DNA of 64,000 nucleotides. Source: Melieria omissa (Eukaryota > Arthropoda > Insecta > Diptera > Ulidiidae). Position 1 is the stretch's first letter; each line of letters starts with the position of its first letter. The stretch is from assembly GCA_963971225.1 (NCBI GenBank), contig OZ020269.1, forward strand, positions 31,393,264 to 31,457,263, read 5' to 3'. Positions 45,540 through 56,507 of the stretch are shown here, piece after piece. The notes under the pieces were generated by a model. The model was not told where the DNA came from and did no database searches. It saw nothing but the letters and a program-made list of their open reading frames with translations. Both the position numbers and the translations under genes were made by a program.

Positions 45540-45975
45540 TCCCTTACGAAAAGTGAAAGCACGTCGCGGTTATGTTTTGTGTTGGGTGGGAGAAATTCCA
45601 TCAAACTCGCATAAAACACAGCTGCCAAAGGAGCAGCGAAGACGACAGTTTGAGTTACTGTCGATTCTAATTGCCAATTCGCGCGGAAGGTGTGTCGGGG
45701 AGTGGCCGTCTCAGTGACAGTGCCGGCGTCTGTTGCAGCGGAAGTGCCGCTCCAAGGATCGTTGAGCGTTGCCGGGTGTGTCCCATACGCACGTCATTAA
45801 AAGCCAGTTGTGAAAAACAATTATTTTCGTTTGTTTTGCAATTTTCCGGCGTTGTTTAGTGCCTGAAAACGTGTGCGCTTGTTTGTTTAGAAGCTCACAA
45901 GGACACGCGGCAAGGACGAGCTAAATTATATTTAATTGAAAATGTTCTGGTGCTTCTCGCATTTTGTGTAGGTAC
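45540..45975 (+). promoter_or_regulatory. Candidate promoter / 5' UTR exon (weak)
   Basis: A GC-richer block appears abruptly in AT-rich DNA. It includes CTCAGTGACAG near 45,709 (initiator-like) and ends in a short ATG frame MFWCFSHFV with TAG at about 45,970, immediately followed by GTACAG, an acceptable splice donor. The layout resembles a fly 5' UTR exon on the plus strand, but no downstream coding exon can be matched to it. It could equally be conserved regulatory DNA. Confidence 0.22.
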
Positions 45976-46749
45976 AGTTTTTGTAGATATTTTTTACATA
46001 TTTTTGTTGTTTACTTTAGACTAAAAGCAGTGGCCTTCATAAGGATTTTTGTATAAATATTTGTGAAGTAGGTTTTTCTGGTTAACTATGAAATTTTAGT
46101 ATTTAAAAACTGCACTTAGTTTTAAATAACTCACTGCAAATATTTTTTGTAAAGGTGGCTTTAGGATGCTTATTTTTTATGTCCCTTATCTGCCAATACA
46201 AATACAAAAGTATGACATATTGTGGACTTGACTGGTCGATAAGAGAAAAACCCACAGCCCGATGCAGTTGTCGCCTTCGCACTTTTGTACTTTTTGCCAC
46301 CAAAAAAGCCTCAGCTGCATTTGACGTGCACGCAAACTGCCTGCGGTGGCGCTTTTTTATCAGCGATTCGAATGCAAATGAATTGTTTCCTGAGAATTTG
46401 ATCCTTTGGCCGTTTTGTGTTTTCGACAAACAATCGAAGTAAAGACATTTTTGTCATTTTCGTTCTTGGAAACCATTCATTGACATTGCGCTGTTGTAAT
46501 AGTTTGGCTCAGAGCCATTTTGTTTGAAGACTTGGGGCTATTTTTGTGAGGACTAACTCAAAGCATGTAGGTACAGTAAACTGTGCTTAAGTGGTTCCAA
46601 CTAATAAAGAAGCCAGACTTTTGAGTCAAAAACGAATATCAAGTTGAATGTCATAAAGCACTTTCTATTAAATTAGGGATACAAATAAGTTTTGAATCTT
46701 TTGTCATTTTGAAGCTTTATGCAGAATATTCAATGTATAGTCTGTCGTT
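45976..46749. other. Non-coding DNA
   Basis: Overlapping open frames at 46,103-46,442 on both strands show no domain I recognise. Confidence 0.4.
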
Positions 46750-47010
46750 AGTTCAATTTTTCCTCATATTTCAGGCAGCATAAGAATTCTGCGTTTAACA
46801 AATTCCTTGACTTTCAAAGCAATGCAAGAATCAACCCAATTTTCGGCTACTTCGTAAGAAAGGAATATTTGCTCGGTCAGGCCATGATTCATCGATTGGA
46901 TCAAATAGTACTTGGAAGTAACAATATTTTGTTGGTCAGATAGGACAAAAAGTTTCCTTGATAACTTTAGTAATATGTGGCTCAACCTTGTCTACAGAAA
47001 GCAAAGCAAA
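46750..47010 (-). pseudogene. mariner transposase C-terminal relic
   Basis: The minus strand reads VEPHITKVIKETF in one frame (about 46,990-46,950), then after a shift SKYYLIQSMNHGLTEQ, FLSYEVAENWVDSCIALK and RRILMLPEI. This matches the order of the last third of mariner transposases: DNA-PH--K, then PSDYHLF-SM-HGL--Q-F, SYEEV-KW-D-WIASK, LPE-W. The final catalytic aspartate position is occupied by K (SKYY in place of SDYY/SDYH). The mauritiana-type C-terminus is suggested. No terminal repeats were identified. Confidence 0.8.
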
Positions 47011-47050
47011 TTGTGTTTGTTTGGCACAAAGGTTGACATGATTGGAGGGC

Positions 47051-48603
47051 AATGAAAGTATATTATTTACACTTTAGTTATACAATAAATACTGATTGTT
47101 CGAGGCAAATTATGACTTTTAACATGAATTCAGTTGTTATGCCATCTTTTTCCTCAAACTTTATTTATAGTTAACCAAAGTGCAGTAATTTGTTTATATT
47201 GAAACCATTTGCCATACATAATTCATTTCAATTTGTTATCGCAGTTTGCAGAAAAACATTTCATATGGAATTGATTTAATGTACACAACCAACGCCCAGC
47301 GTGCTGCATTTCGCCTAAAGTAACGTGAATGGCCTCCACTTAATTATAGCAATAAATTAACTCTCATAGCAATGTCGGTTTTTTTCAAGTTGATGCAATT
47401 ACTTCAATTAATTTAATCAATTTCGTTCAAAGTACAGCAATTCCATCAATATTTTCCACCACATTTCACTTACAATGCCCAAAGGTAAACATTTCATTAA
47501 AAATGCTTATGTGGTGTGTGGAAAAATGCCGCTGTATTTGTGTGTGTGTGTTTGTATCGTTATGTCATTCCGGCAATTAGTTTGTGTGGTATCATTTTCA
47601 GTCAGCAGCATATATATGCACATATACATACATACATACATGCACACATATACATACATATATAACTAAGTAGCTGCCTATGAATGCGTGGACTTTCATG
47701 TTTTTATTAGCCTTCAAAAATCATAGCCAATCAGTGGAAACACAATTTTTTTTAATGCTTGAAATGGAAACGTAGACTTAAAAACATTTGAGCTAAAAAA
47801 ATATTTTGCTAATATTTGTTGTTAAATAAAACACGCAATCAATGCCACAATTGAGGTTTTTTAAAGCATTGTTTTAAGCATTTTTTAATTCAATTTTGGT
47901 TGCTTTCATTGTACAAAAAATTATAAAATCATTTTCATGTGTTGGCGACTTGTTGCACACAACACAATTTTTTAGTATATATATAAATAATTTTATGGTT
48001 GTTTACAGTTTCAAATTACATTAAAATTACTATATTGTGATGAATAAATAATTACTCGAAAGTCTAACAGTTTTGTTTTGATTGACATTTTTTGGTTTAC
48101 GGGATGTAAAATTGTAATGGGCTATGTAAAAAAAGACTTCTGAGAAGCAAAAAACTATAACTATAACTATAAAAACTTCCTTGAGAACAAACACTAATTC
48201 AAGAAAAGCAACTGAACATAACTTTTTGCTTTCATGCACTTTGAGTGGATAATTAATTTTTTTGAGGAAGTAACTCAAGGCTTATGGTAGATGGATCAAT
48301 GTTGAATTGGAGATCTGAGTTTTGTGTAATTACGTAATTAACAGATTTAATTATTAGAAAGTTCAAAGATGTTTACTTGATGAAGGAGTTGCACATTGGG
48401 CCAGACCAACATTCGAGTAGAAAAGCGATTTAGACCGGAATTGTTATTCTATGCTTAAAGAATTTCTTTCCATAGTTTTCAACATACATTATAACTTCTT
48501 ATTGTCAATCTATATAAATAAATAATAATATTATTGAATTAAATATTAATTAATAAAATATTTTTAAGTCTACGTTTACAAGCAGAGCATCATCGACTGT
48601 AAA
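47051..48603. other. AT-rich non-coding DNA
   Basis: A (CATA)n microsatellite at 47,612-47,664 is the only distinct feature; the short open frame over it is repeat-derived. 47,700-48,560 is AT-rich with nothing recognised. Confidence 0.5.
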
Positions 48604-48900
48604 ATGTGCACAAAGTACGAAGATCAGTGCGTGAAGGTTACTCTGGCATATCTTTTTTGCATCTGCTTTGAAATCCTAAGATTACTCTTGGATCACATGG
48701 ATACTCCTCTGATTGAGGGATTGAAAAGGGTCTCCAAACTAAGGGCCAGCGTCCTGCTAAAGTTTCCTACAAGAATTCATATCTTTATAGATATTAATTC
48801 TTAAGGCGTCTGTCTGGTAAAGCTAAGGACTCGAACGAAGTGAGGCTTCAGGACCAGACCAGCTTTAACTAACATAACTTAATTGATAGTTTACACATCC
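48604..48900 (+). pseudogene. C-terminal relic of an RNase H-type non-LTR retrotransposon
   Basis: A 66-codon plus-strand frame reads CTKYEDQCVKVTLAYLFCIC, then EILRLLLDHMDTPL, EGLKRVSKLRASVLLKF and a stop at 48,804. C--CED-EETV-HLFC-C followed by a leucine-rich end is the zinc-finger-like C-terminus of this group, with the second cysteine and the histidine lost here. The following GGACCAGACCAGCTTTAACTAACATAACTT resembles a decayed 3' UTR and CTAA-type tail. Confidence 0.5.
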
Positions 48901-49399
48901 ATTTGTCCGGTCTATTTGTGTATATTTTCATATTTTTATAAGAAAGTAAATATTTAGTTCTGTTTTGTTTAGGAAAGGAATAGTTCAGTCCAAAACATGT
49001 GTGTCTGCCTCCATATTTTTATAACATTGTAAAGTAAAACAGTAAAAGTTATTGTTCTAAAAGCGTAAATCACTTTTTCTCTTGTTCACAGACAAGTTGA
49101 GCTTTTTCCCAACTAACTAATCGAAGTTAGGGCTGCTTGTTAAAATGTTGAAACTATTTATAATCTTTTTTTAATTCTAGATATTTTCTGCATTTTCGAA
49201 AAAAGTCTTTCAGATGAATCTGTTTTTGTTTTTTTATAAATGGCAAAGTTACAAGGAGAGTAATTGATTCTGTTCTCCTTTAGGTCTATACGAATGTTGT
49301 TCACGAAAATTCCCAACAATTTGTAGTTGTAGTTCCTAGTATACAATTATGCGTCAAAAAAGGGGAACATGGATGTTAATTAAATTTTTTTTTCCTTGT

Positions 49400-49985
49400 C
49401 GGAACGATCTAGCAAGCGCAGCAATCAGTCAATTATACGTCCATTGTACTACAACTTGTTGTTCCCTGCTAATATGCTTTAAATCTACTGATCTCCGAAG
49501 ACACCTTGATAGATCCTGGGGTGCCAAGGAGCCAAGGTGGTCGCTTCTTAGCACATCAGTGCCAAACGTTTCAAACCTGATACGAGCGAACGCGGAGCAG
49601 AGACACAGGAAGTGTTCCGCCGTCTCAACGTCCTCCCCACTGTCAGACATGCCTACCATTTCCATTTGCTTTGCCCATAGAAAATGGCCCGTCATCAACC
49701 CGACCATCTGCATGCAGTCCCTTCTGCCTAGTGACAAAAGAAACTGTGAGCATTTGTCGGATATGGTGGGAAGCATAAGTTTCGTCCACCTGCAGCCGCT
49801 CTCAGCCTGCAATGCTCGACCCTGGGTCATAGTGACCCATTCGTTAACAGTGGCTTTAATGGCTGTAGATGGGAGCAGAACAGGCTCAGGGCCGATGGAT
49901 GTTAATTGCTTTCTATTTAGTACGAAAGATCTTCTGAAGGGACGAAGAGTCAACGGTGCCCAGATGCGATGATACCGCTGTGCAT
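49400..49985 (-). pseudogene. RNase H-end relic of a non-LTR retrotransposon
   Basis: The minus-strand frame 49,953-49,429 is open for 174 codons. It reads LTSIGPEPVLLPSTAIKATV (end of RNase H linker), EWVTMTQGRALQAESGCRWT, FLLSLGRRDCMQMVGLMTGH, then DVETAEHFLCLCSAFARIRF and a leucine-rich tail. The order is that of I/R1/Loa-type ORF2 C-termini. The first C-x2-C pair before the EE block is missing (GMSDSGED), so the zinc-finger-like end is broken although the frame is open. It is the longest surviving piece of this group in the window. Confidence 0.82.
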
Positions 49986-50565
49986 TGTTGACTCTTCAGT
50001 TCAGTTTAGAAGACCTCAGTTAAGAAAACCTTCATCAATAAATAGGAAGCAGTTAGAATCCTTTGTTGCAGTTTTCACACATCGAATCACTTGAAAATTA
50101 CACTTCAACTTTATTGGTTTGAAAGTTGTTAAAAAACAGGCGGAAGCTGCCATTCTGATGGAATACAAAAATTCTAATTTATTTAAGTATCAGTATTTTA
50201 AATAATAAAAAAATACAAAATCAATGAAGCGAGAATAATGAAATTTTGACACGTGATCAAGGAGATTTTTGGTCTTAACATACTTACTTTTCAAGAAAAT
50301 TCGATATACATTTTCAAGGATGTAAAGGATTAAAATTTTCAAAGGACTTTTTTCATATCCAATTTTTACAAATAGATAAATAATAAATTTTATTTAAATT
50401 ATTGAGCCTTTCCTCTTTCATTTGATATACAGTGTGCCATATTCTAAAGAGGTTAAGTTTTTAAGTTTTTTTTTAATTTTTTTATTTCTTATGCCCTTCA
50501 AAATTTTGAAGTCCTTTTAAAAGGACAAAGGATATAAAAGTGAAAAACTGAGTACGCAGTATTAC
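49986..50565. other. AT-rich non-coding DNA
   Basis: Nothing recognised apart from a TACAGTGTGCCATATTC sequence at 50,429-50,445 that might be the far end of the MITE-like repeat at 50,566-50,645. Confidence 0.4.
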
Positions 50566-50645
50566 CATGTTTGGTCTCTAGTTTCACGCCCATATGGATT
50601 TTTTCCGGTGTGAAAAATTTTTTTAATTTTTGTCGCACGGTGTTA
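50566..50645 (-). repeat. Interspersed repeat end, copy 2
   Basis: Matches 3,813-3,890 on the same strand over about 75 bp, ending at the same ACACCGTGCGACAAAAAT terminus. Confidence 0.5.
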
Positions 50646-53641
50646 TAGAGGAAAAATTTAAAATCCATGTTCGCAGTTTAAATGTAACACTCTGTTCTCT
50701 GGATTACTGGATTACAGTCTTATTAAGCGTTTCGTTTAAGCCCAGAATATCTGTCAATATAATTAAAACTATATTCGAATTCCTTAATGAATCCCCCCAT
50801 ACTCCTAGCAATCAACCATCCACATCGTTGACGTCTTCTTCTAAATATTCAATTAATTTTCATTTGCAATTGCCAGGCAAGTCTCTAGTTTATAATTCAA
50901 CAAAACACAGAGCCACAATGGCTGCTGTTCTTACAACTACACCAATTGTCTGACCATAGTCACCATTCAGCCATTTAAAAGCTCCAAGATGACATAAATG
51001 TTAATTTTGTTGCATCATGCAAACACTGATTAAATGCATAAAAAAAACCCGGTTATGACTCGAATGGGAGTTGCTGACGACGCGACGCTTGCAGCTTGTT
51101 TGCTCATTGAAGCGGTTAGCAATGACGGGCGAGTAATTGAGGTCATTAAACCGACACCCGACCACGTCATAGTCTTCCGGTTAGACACCGGCGGCGCAGT
51201 GCAGTGTGGTTAATGTTAATGAAAGCACATATTACAATGTGCCGCTAGCACATAGCATACATAAGGCAGAACATATGCTGGCATGTGTACAGGGTGCAGT
51301 GGTAATTTCATAATGGAGTTGCTTAGAAAATGTTGGTACCAAAGAAATTTGAGTAATTTGTGTTCGTCAATTAGTGAATAAATTCTTTTGAATCCTTTTT
51401 ATGCCTTTACGACTACTTTAGAATTTGTAAAACATCTTGTCAGCTATCTGAGTATTCAGCTAAATAATCACTGGGATAACTCAACTTTGTCTTATTCGAT
51501 TAAAATTCACTACATTCTTTTGCTGTGGCCACACCCTTTACAGCAGCTGCAACTTGTATCTGTTTCTGTGTGTGTTTGTTTGTGTGCAGTCAAAAGCAAT
51601 CACACACCAGCAAAAGAAATTGCAATTTCAATTCAATGCTCTCTCCATGGTCATGTCGAGCTCCGCTCCTACAGTCCCCAAAGCGAGTAGTGAAATTTAC
51701 GCTGTTCCTGTAGCACTTCCTTGTGGCGATGCGGGCTTGCAGTGTTTTAGGGATTCAGTACATGTAAGGATTCCTGACTGGTCGCAGTTGGGGCAACTTG
51801 ACGACTGCTTTTAATGAGCTGCTTAGACACCTTGGGACACCCTTGCTGTCAGTCGACCCTTGCCTCTGTCATTTGGCTTTTGTGCAAAAATTTCGCTCGG
51901 ATTTTTACTAGCAGTTTTTCTTAGCCTCTTCTTCTCTCTCGTCTTGGTTTTCTTCTACCTAAAACTGTGACTGTCTTCACTCATTCTTCAATGCTTGCTT
52001 GCTCAATGCTGCTCAAACGATTTTTTCAACTTTGTCATTCAGTTGCGATTGTTTTTGTTTGCATATTTTTGTTTCTGCTGCAAAATTCTTTTACCCTCTG
52101 ATCTTTTGCTGCATGCAATTTTGTTGTGTTGTGTCTTTTAGTGTTGTTACGGTAATTACTTTGGTATTTTTTGCTTCCCCAACTTGTCAGCACCTTTGGT
52201 CCTTTGTCGTTCGCATTGTGTTGCACTGTGAAATCATTTTCGTATCGTTTCTTATCGGCAGCTGTTGACATCTTTTTCAACTTCCTTTGCAGTTTTGGCA
52301 TCGGTTGAGGTGTTGCTGGTGAAATTGCAATTTGTTGCTTTGCAGCGTTTACGTTTAATGCGCTGCAAATTTGAAAAGCAACTTGAAAAGTTTGACCCTC
52401 CTCGGTTAGGCGAAAACAAAATTTTCTTTTTTTTATTGTTGTCAATTATTGCTGCTTTAATAGCAAACTGCTGCCGGTCACTGGACAGACTCTCTTTTTG
52501 CCGCTGTGTTGGCAAATAGAAACAAAAATTGTTCATCTATATCCTGCGGGCATTGAGCATTAAAAATTCCATTCCACATTCATTTGAAATTCATGTCTGT
52601 CATTCGCAAAGGCGACACCCGCCACGTCATCATCATTCAAACAATTATTTCCCCCAAGTTAATTGCTGCTGGGATGCGCAGCCAGCGCAGCGACACAAAC
52701 TCGCTTCGCCAACACGCTCATACATATGCATGAGCGTGACCAACACACGCGCACTCACACACACACATAGTGAGTGTAAACTTGCACAATAGTTACGGCG
52801 ACAGCGACAGCAAGTGTTGCATCCAAGAAGGGGGGCAAAAGTTAAATGTCAAAGCGTCGCTGACACAAAGCAAGTGCTTCGTTAAAACAACGAACAAAAA
52901 CAAAACAGAAAACAAAAAAAAGCAAAGCGCAAAAAAGCCACACACACAGGCGCACAGTCAGAGCCGCAGCCGCAGTTACAGAGAAAAGTCCGTAATGAGT
53001 TTTGTGCTTTTCAGAAATGCACAAACATTACAACTCTCGGCCGCTCGTTTTGTTAATTGCGAGCGGCGCCGACAGCAAAAACCGGGCAAAAATTAATACC
53101 TTCATTACGTTGACAGCGACGCCAACGCTAACGCCAACATTGCCAGCTGCAGCACTCCTGGGAATTTTAAACACAATTACCGGCTCACGTTGCCGACAAA
53201 GGAATAGAACTTGAAAATTGGGCTCCACAGCACAGCGCACAAGTAACCCACCCACCACAAGCGTCCTGGCCGCCTTGGGACACTTTTATTTTTGGCTAAT
53301 GCCGACTACATTTAGGCGTTAAACAGAAATCACAAACCCTAATGCAGACAAAAAGCCACTTGAGCGAAACTGTTAGCCAGTCAGTGGGCGCAACCCCTCA
53401 TTGCTCACTCGCAAACTTTCGCACAGACGCTGCGTGTATTAGCCTCGCTTCAGAAGCCTTAGTACAAGGACTTTTTTTTTGCTAAGGTTTCGCTTTGACA
53501 GCATCAACTCGAACACCGACACCAGTTCAGCCGCGACAGCAGTTTTCTGTTGCTACTGCTGATCATTATTTCTGCTCGAGTTGCTCGTCATAGTTCCGAC
53601 AATGAGCGCCAAGTTAATGTTGCAAACGTATTAACTGCAGC
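50646..53641. other. Non-coding DNA, partly GC-richer
   Basis: 51,060-51,200 and 52,540-53,400 are GC-richer, with (CA)n/(AC)n runs near 52,745-52,768 and 52,938-52,948. A CAA/AAAC-rich tract lies at 52,885-52,925. Open frames on either strand come from low-complexity sequence. No supported gene. Confidence 0.45.
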
Positions 53642-53783
53642 GTTGCCTTATTTTGGCTCTTCTCTCAGGCTTGCCGGGTGTCTTTTGATGTAGTTTGCGC
53701 CGACTTAATAAGCCAGTTAAGTCGGCGCAAACTACATCAAAAGACACCCAGAAAGCCTGAGACAAGCGACAAAATAAGGCAAC
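53642..53783. repeat. 142-bp near-perfect inverted repeat (long hairpin)
   Basis: Two arms of about 66 bp (53,642-53,708 and 53,718-53,783) are inverted copies around a nine-base centre. The inner 33 bp (TTAAGTCGGCGCAAACTACA... to GACACCC) pair without mismatch; the outer half has a handful of mismatches, and the ends GTTGCCTTATTTT / AAAATAAGGCAAC pair again perfectly. No terminal duplication is evident. Confidence 0.92.
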
Positions 53784-53932
53784 ACAGGCGCGTGATTAAG
53801 TGATTAGAGCGTAACGCATAAAATATGCATATTTTTTATATGAATAATACGCAAATATTAAGTCCAATAAAAGAGCTAACGTTAAAGCGCTTAGTGCTTT
53901 CTTTATTAGTTATTTTTCACGGTCCATGGTAC

Positions 53933-53953
53933 ACGGGGCGTATGAGTGACATT
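53933..53953 (+). promoter_or_regulatory. Solitary GGGGCGTATGAGTGACATT motif
   Basis: Matches the motif that heads every unit of the 330-bp array at 24.2-27.1 kb, but no other part of that unit is present. It might be a conserved non-coding element or a fragment of the same repeat. Confidence 0.4.
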
Positions 53954-54269
53954 GAGGCGTTTGTGTGAGGATTTAGTTTTAAACACTTTTGTTTATAAAT
54001 AAGTAAATTTATAGTATAGAAATTACTTTGATTTCATTAGTAGCTTCAGCCAAATTTGGGTAACAAAATGATGCAAAAGCGTTTCAAAATTAACCCAATA
54101 AATATACAAACGTCTCGAAGTCACTGACTGACTAAGCTAGTGTTTTAGCTCCTTTCACATGACAACAGAGCTTTTAAAAGGTCTATGTGTCCGCTATCGA
54201 AGTAGTTTACTTCATTAATCTGTCGCGTCAACAAGTATTGTTTTTATGGCTTTTAAAATGTTAACGCTT

Positions 54270-54600
54270 ATGACTGGAAAATGCAATTTAGAAAAGAAGT
54301 TTTGCTTCACAATTTTTTAATAAAGCAATATACGTTGAATGGACCACCAAAAGGCAGTTCGAAAATGCTGAGTTGGAAGCACTTTTGGGTGCAAACTCCT
54401 ATCAAACACAACAACGGCTTGTCTCGAAATTCGGAGTCGGTTGATAAGCTGTTGCGGAACTTCTAAAAGAATTCAGAGGAAAGGAAAGTAAAGTCTGAGA
54501 GATTCATTTGAAGACATCTGACAACTAGAGACTTGCTTTTCGATATGCATGGAAAAAAGGGATTCCTCAACCTCAAAGAGAAACAATTCAGTAGTTCAAT
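54270..54600 (+). pseudogene. mariner transposase N-terminal-middle relic
   Basis: The plus strand reads ENAELEALLGANSYQTQQRL, then FGV with two stops, AVAELLKEF, and further on a degraded segment ending in AWKKGIPQPQRE. The block (E/D)-AELEALLDED--QTQ-ELA-SLGV is the linker and second helix-turn-helix region of mauritiana-type mariner transposases. At least three stops interrupt it. It might be the other half of the same ancient family as the 46.8-kb relic, but that copy is on the opposite strand. Confidence 0.75.
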
Positions 54601-55732
54601 TCAGTTCAGATTCACGAAGAGGCGAGGATGCAGAAAACACTGGAGTTCCTGAGCTATGGAATTGCTGATTATTTCGCCATAAGATATACTCGATACCCCC
54701 TTAAGACTAAAGATTTATTTCGGAGCCTTCTACCGGTTAATGATATCGATTGGTGATATGCTAAAGTATGCATTCAAAGTTAATTCCGAAGTTACCTTCC
54801 ATCATTTCCCGCCCCACTGCTATGTGACTGTGACTTTGCAATACTTGCACAACATGACTACAGTATATTTCACACACTCACATACACACACATACTCACA
54901 CCCAACTCAATTCATTAATACAAATGTGAAATTGTTGCTGAAATGCATTCGCATAAAATTACTCCGCACCGCTGGCCGTTGCCTGGTACCGTCGCTCGAC
55001 AAAGAGCGGCAAAGTGCACTTACGCAGCAATTTTGCTTAAAATAGGTCATAAACCTGCAGCAACAACAGCAATTATCCTTCGCATTTGCTCTAAATAGCA
55101 AAGCATTCTGTTTGTTGAATACCGCCAGCCCCTTGACACCATTTAAGCTGCACGCGCCGTTCAGCCCCTGCGCCTTCTTCTTCTTCTGGTTGCTTGTTTC
55201 GGCATGTTGTACACGTCAGTCTCTTTTTTTTTGTATTGCACAAAGTTAAGCAAGCGAAATAAAAGCCAACAGCAAAGATATTAAATCCGCCCCCTGAATA
55301 AAGTGGAATCATCAAAAGTTACAAATAAAATGATGCCCCGGATTGTGTGTGCGTTGCGAGTTTATTGCCACTATTACCTTACAGCGAATAGTTGGAGTCG
55401 GTGAGTTGCGGCGCTGAGCTGTAATTTTTATCGCATGCAATTTTTATTGTAAGCAAAATGTTGCGCTCGAGACTTACAACGTAAAGTAAATAATTTTCTT
55501 GAAATTTGCCAATCGCACCCTAAATAAATGTTTCTAAAGTAAATGAAAACGAAATAGTTGCGAAAACGTGTTAACGGTGTCAATAACGGTACGAAGAATT
55601 TTATTTGTTTCCAAAGTCAATAGAAAGCAGGATATTCTGAAGGATAAAAATAGTAACAATAGAGAAGCAGTGATGAAATTGGAAAGGCGGAATGCGATAA
55701 AAATTGTAAAACGACGAAACTGTTGGAAAAAT
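54601..55732. other. Non-coding DNA
   Basis: (CA)n at 54,868-54,905 and mixed sequence; no gene recognised. From 55,620 the plus strand becomes purine-rich, leading into the microsatellite. Confidence 0.45.
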
Positions 55733-56160
55733 AGAAGAAGAAGTAGAAGAAGAAGAAGAAGAAGAAAAGGAAAGAAAGGAAAAGAAAAGAAAAGAAAAGA
55801 AAAGAAAAGAAAAGAAAAGAAAAGAAAAGAAAAGAAAAGAAAAGAAAAGAAAAGAAAAGAGAAGAAAAGAAAAAAAAAGAAAATAAAAGAAAAGAAAAGA
55901 AAAGAAAAGAAAAGAAAAGAAAAGAAAAGAAAAGAAAAGAAAAGAAAAGAAAAGAAAAGAAAAGAAAAGAAAAGAAAAGAAAAGAAAAGAAAAGAAAAGA
56001 AAAGAAAAGAAAAGAAAAGAAAAGAAAAGAAAAGAAAAGAAAAGAAAATAAAATAAAATAAAATAAAATAAAATAAAATAAAATAAAATAAAATAAAATA
56101 AAATAAAATAAAATAAAATAAAATAAAATAAAATAAAATAAAATAAAATAAAATAAAGTA
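55733..56160. repeat. Compound GAA / AAAAG / AAAAT microsatellite
   Basis: About 35 bp of GAA-type repeats is followed by (AAAAG)n from about 55,766 to 56,046 and (AAAAT)n from 56,047 to 56,160. The array is nearly pure, with a degenerate patch at 55,860-55,885. The long open frames over it on both strands (poly-KRKEK on plus, poly-FSFLF/FILFY on minus) are repeat artefacts. Confidence 0.97.
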
Positions 56161-56503
56161 AAAAAGGATTCGAACTAGTATAGGAATTAACAAAACCAAC
56201 AAAGAAGAAGAAAGAAAACAAGACAAAGAAAAAGAACCCTTGAAAGAAAACCAACAAAAAAGAGAATAAGAAGAACTTGAAAAGAACAATGAAAACAGCA
56301 AGAAAGATAACTGTGTAAAGAACGCAAACAACAACAAAGAAAGCAAAAATAGCAAAAAAAAACCACGAAAATTAACGCAAGAATAACTAACAAAAGATAA
56401 GAAGAAACAAGTATTAAAAGGGAACAAGCAAAGAACACGACCCCGAATACAAAACCACGAAAAATAACAAAAAAATAAACACAAAAAAGAACCGTAAATA
56501 GAT
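56161..56503. repeat. Purine-rich degenerate flank of the microsatellite
   Basis: GAA/AAC/AAG-rich plus strand with few pyrimidines. It continues beyond the piggyBac-like insertion at 58,097-58,700, so the two halves were one tract before insertion. Confidence 0.75.
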
Positions 56504-56507
56504 TAAC

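Noticed and set aside
55534..56484. Long phenylalanine/leucine-rich minus-strand frames and lysine/arginine-rich plus-strand frame
   Set aside because: They are produced entirely by the AAAAG/AAAAT microsatellite and its purine-rich flank, with no domain or exon structure.
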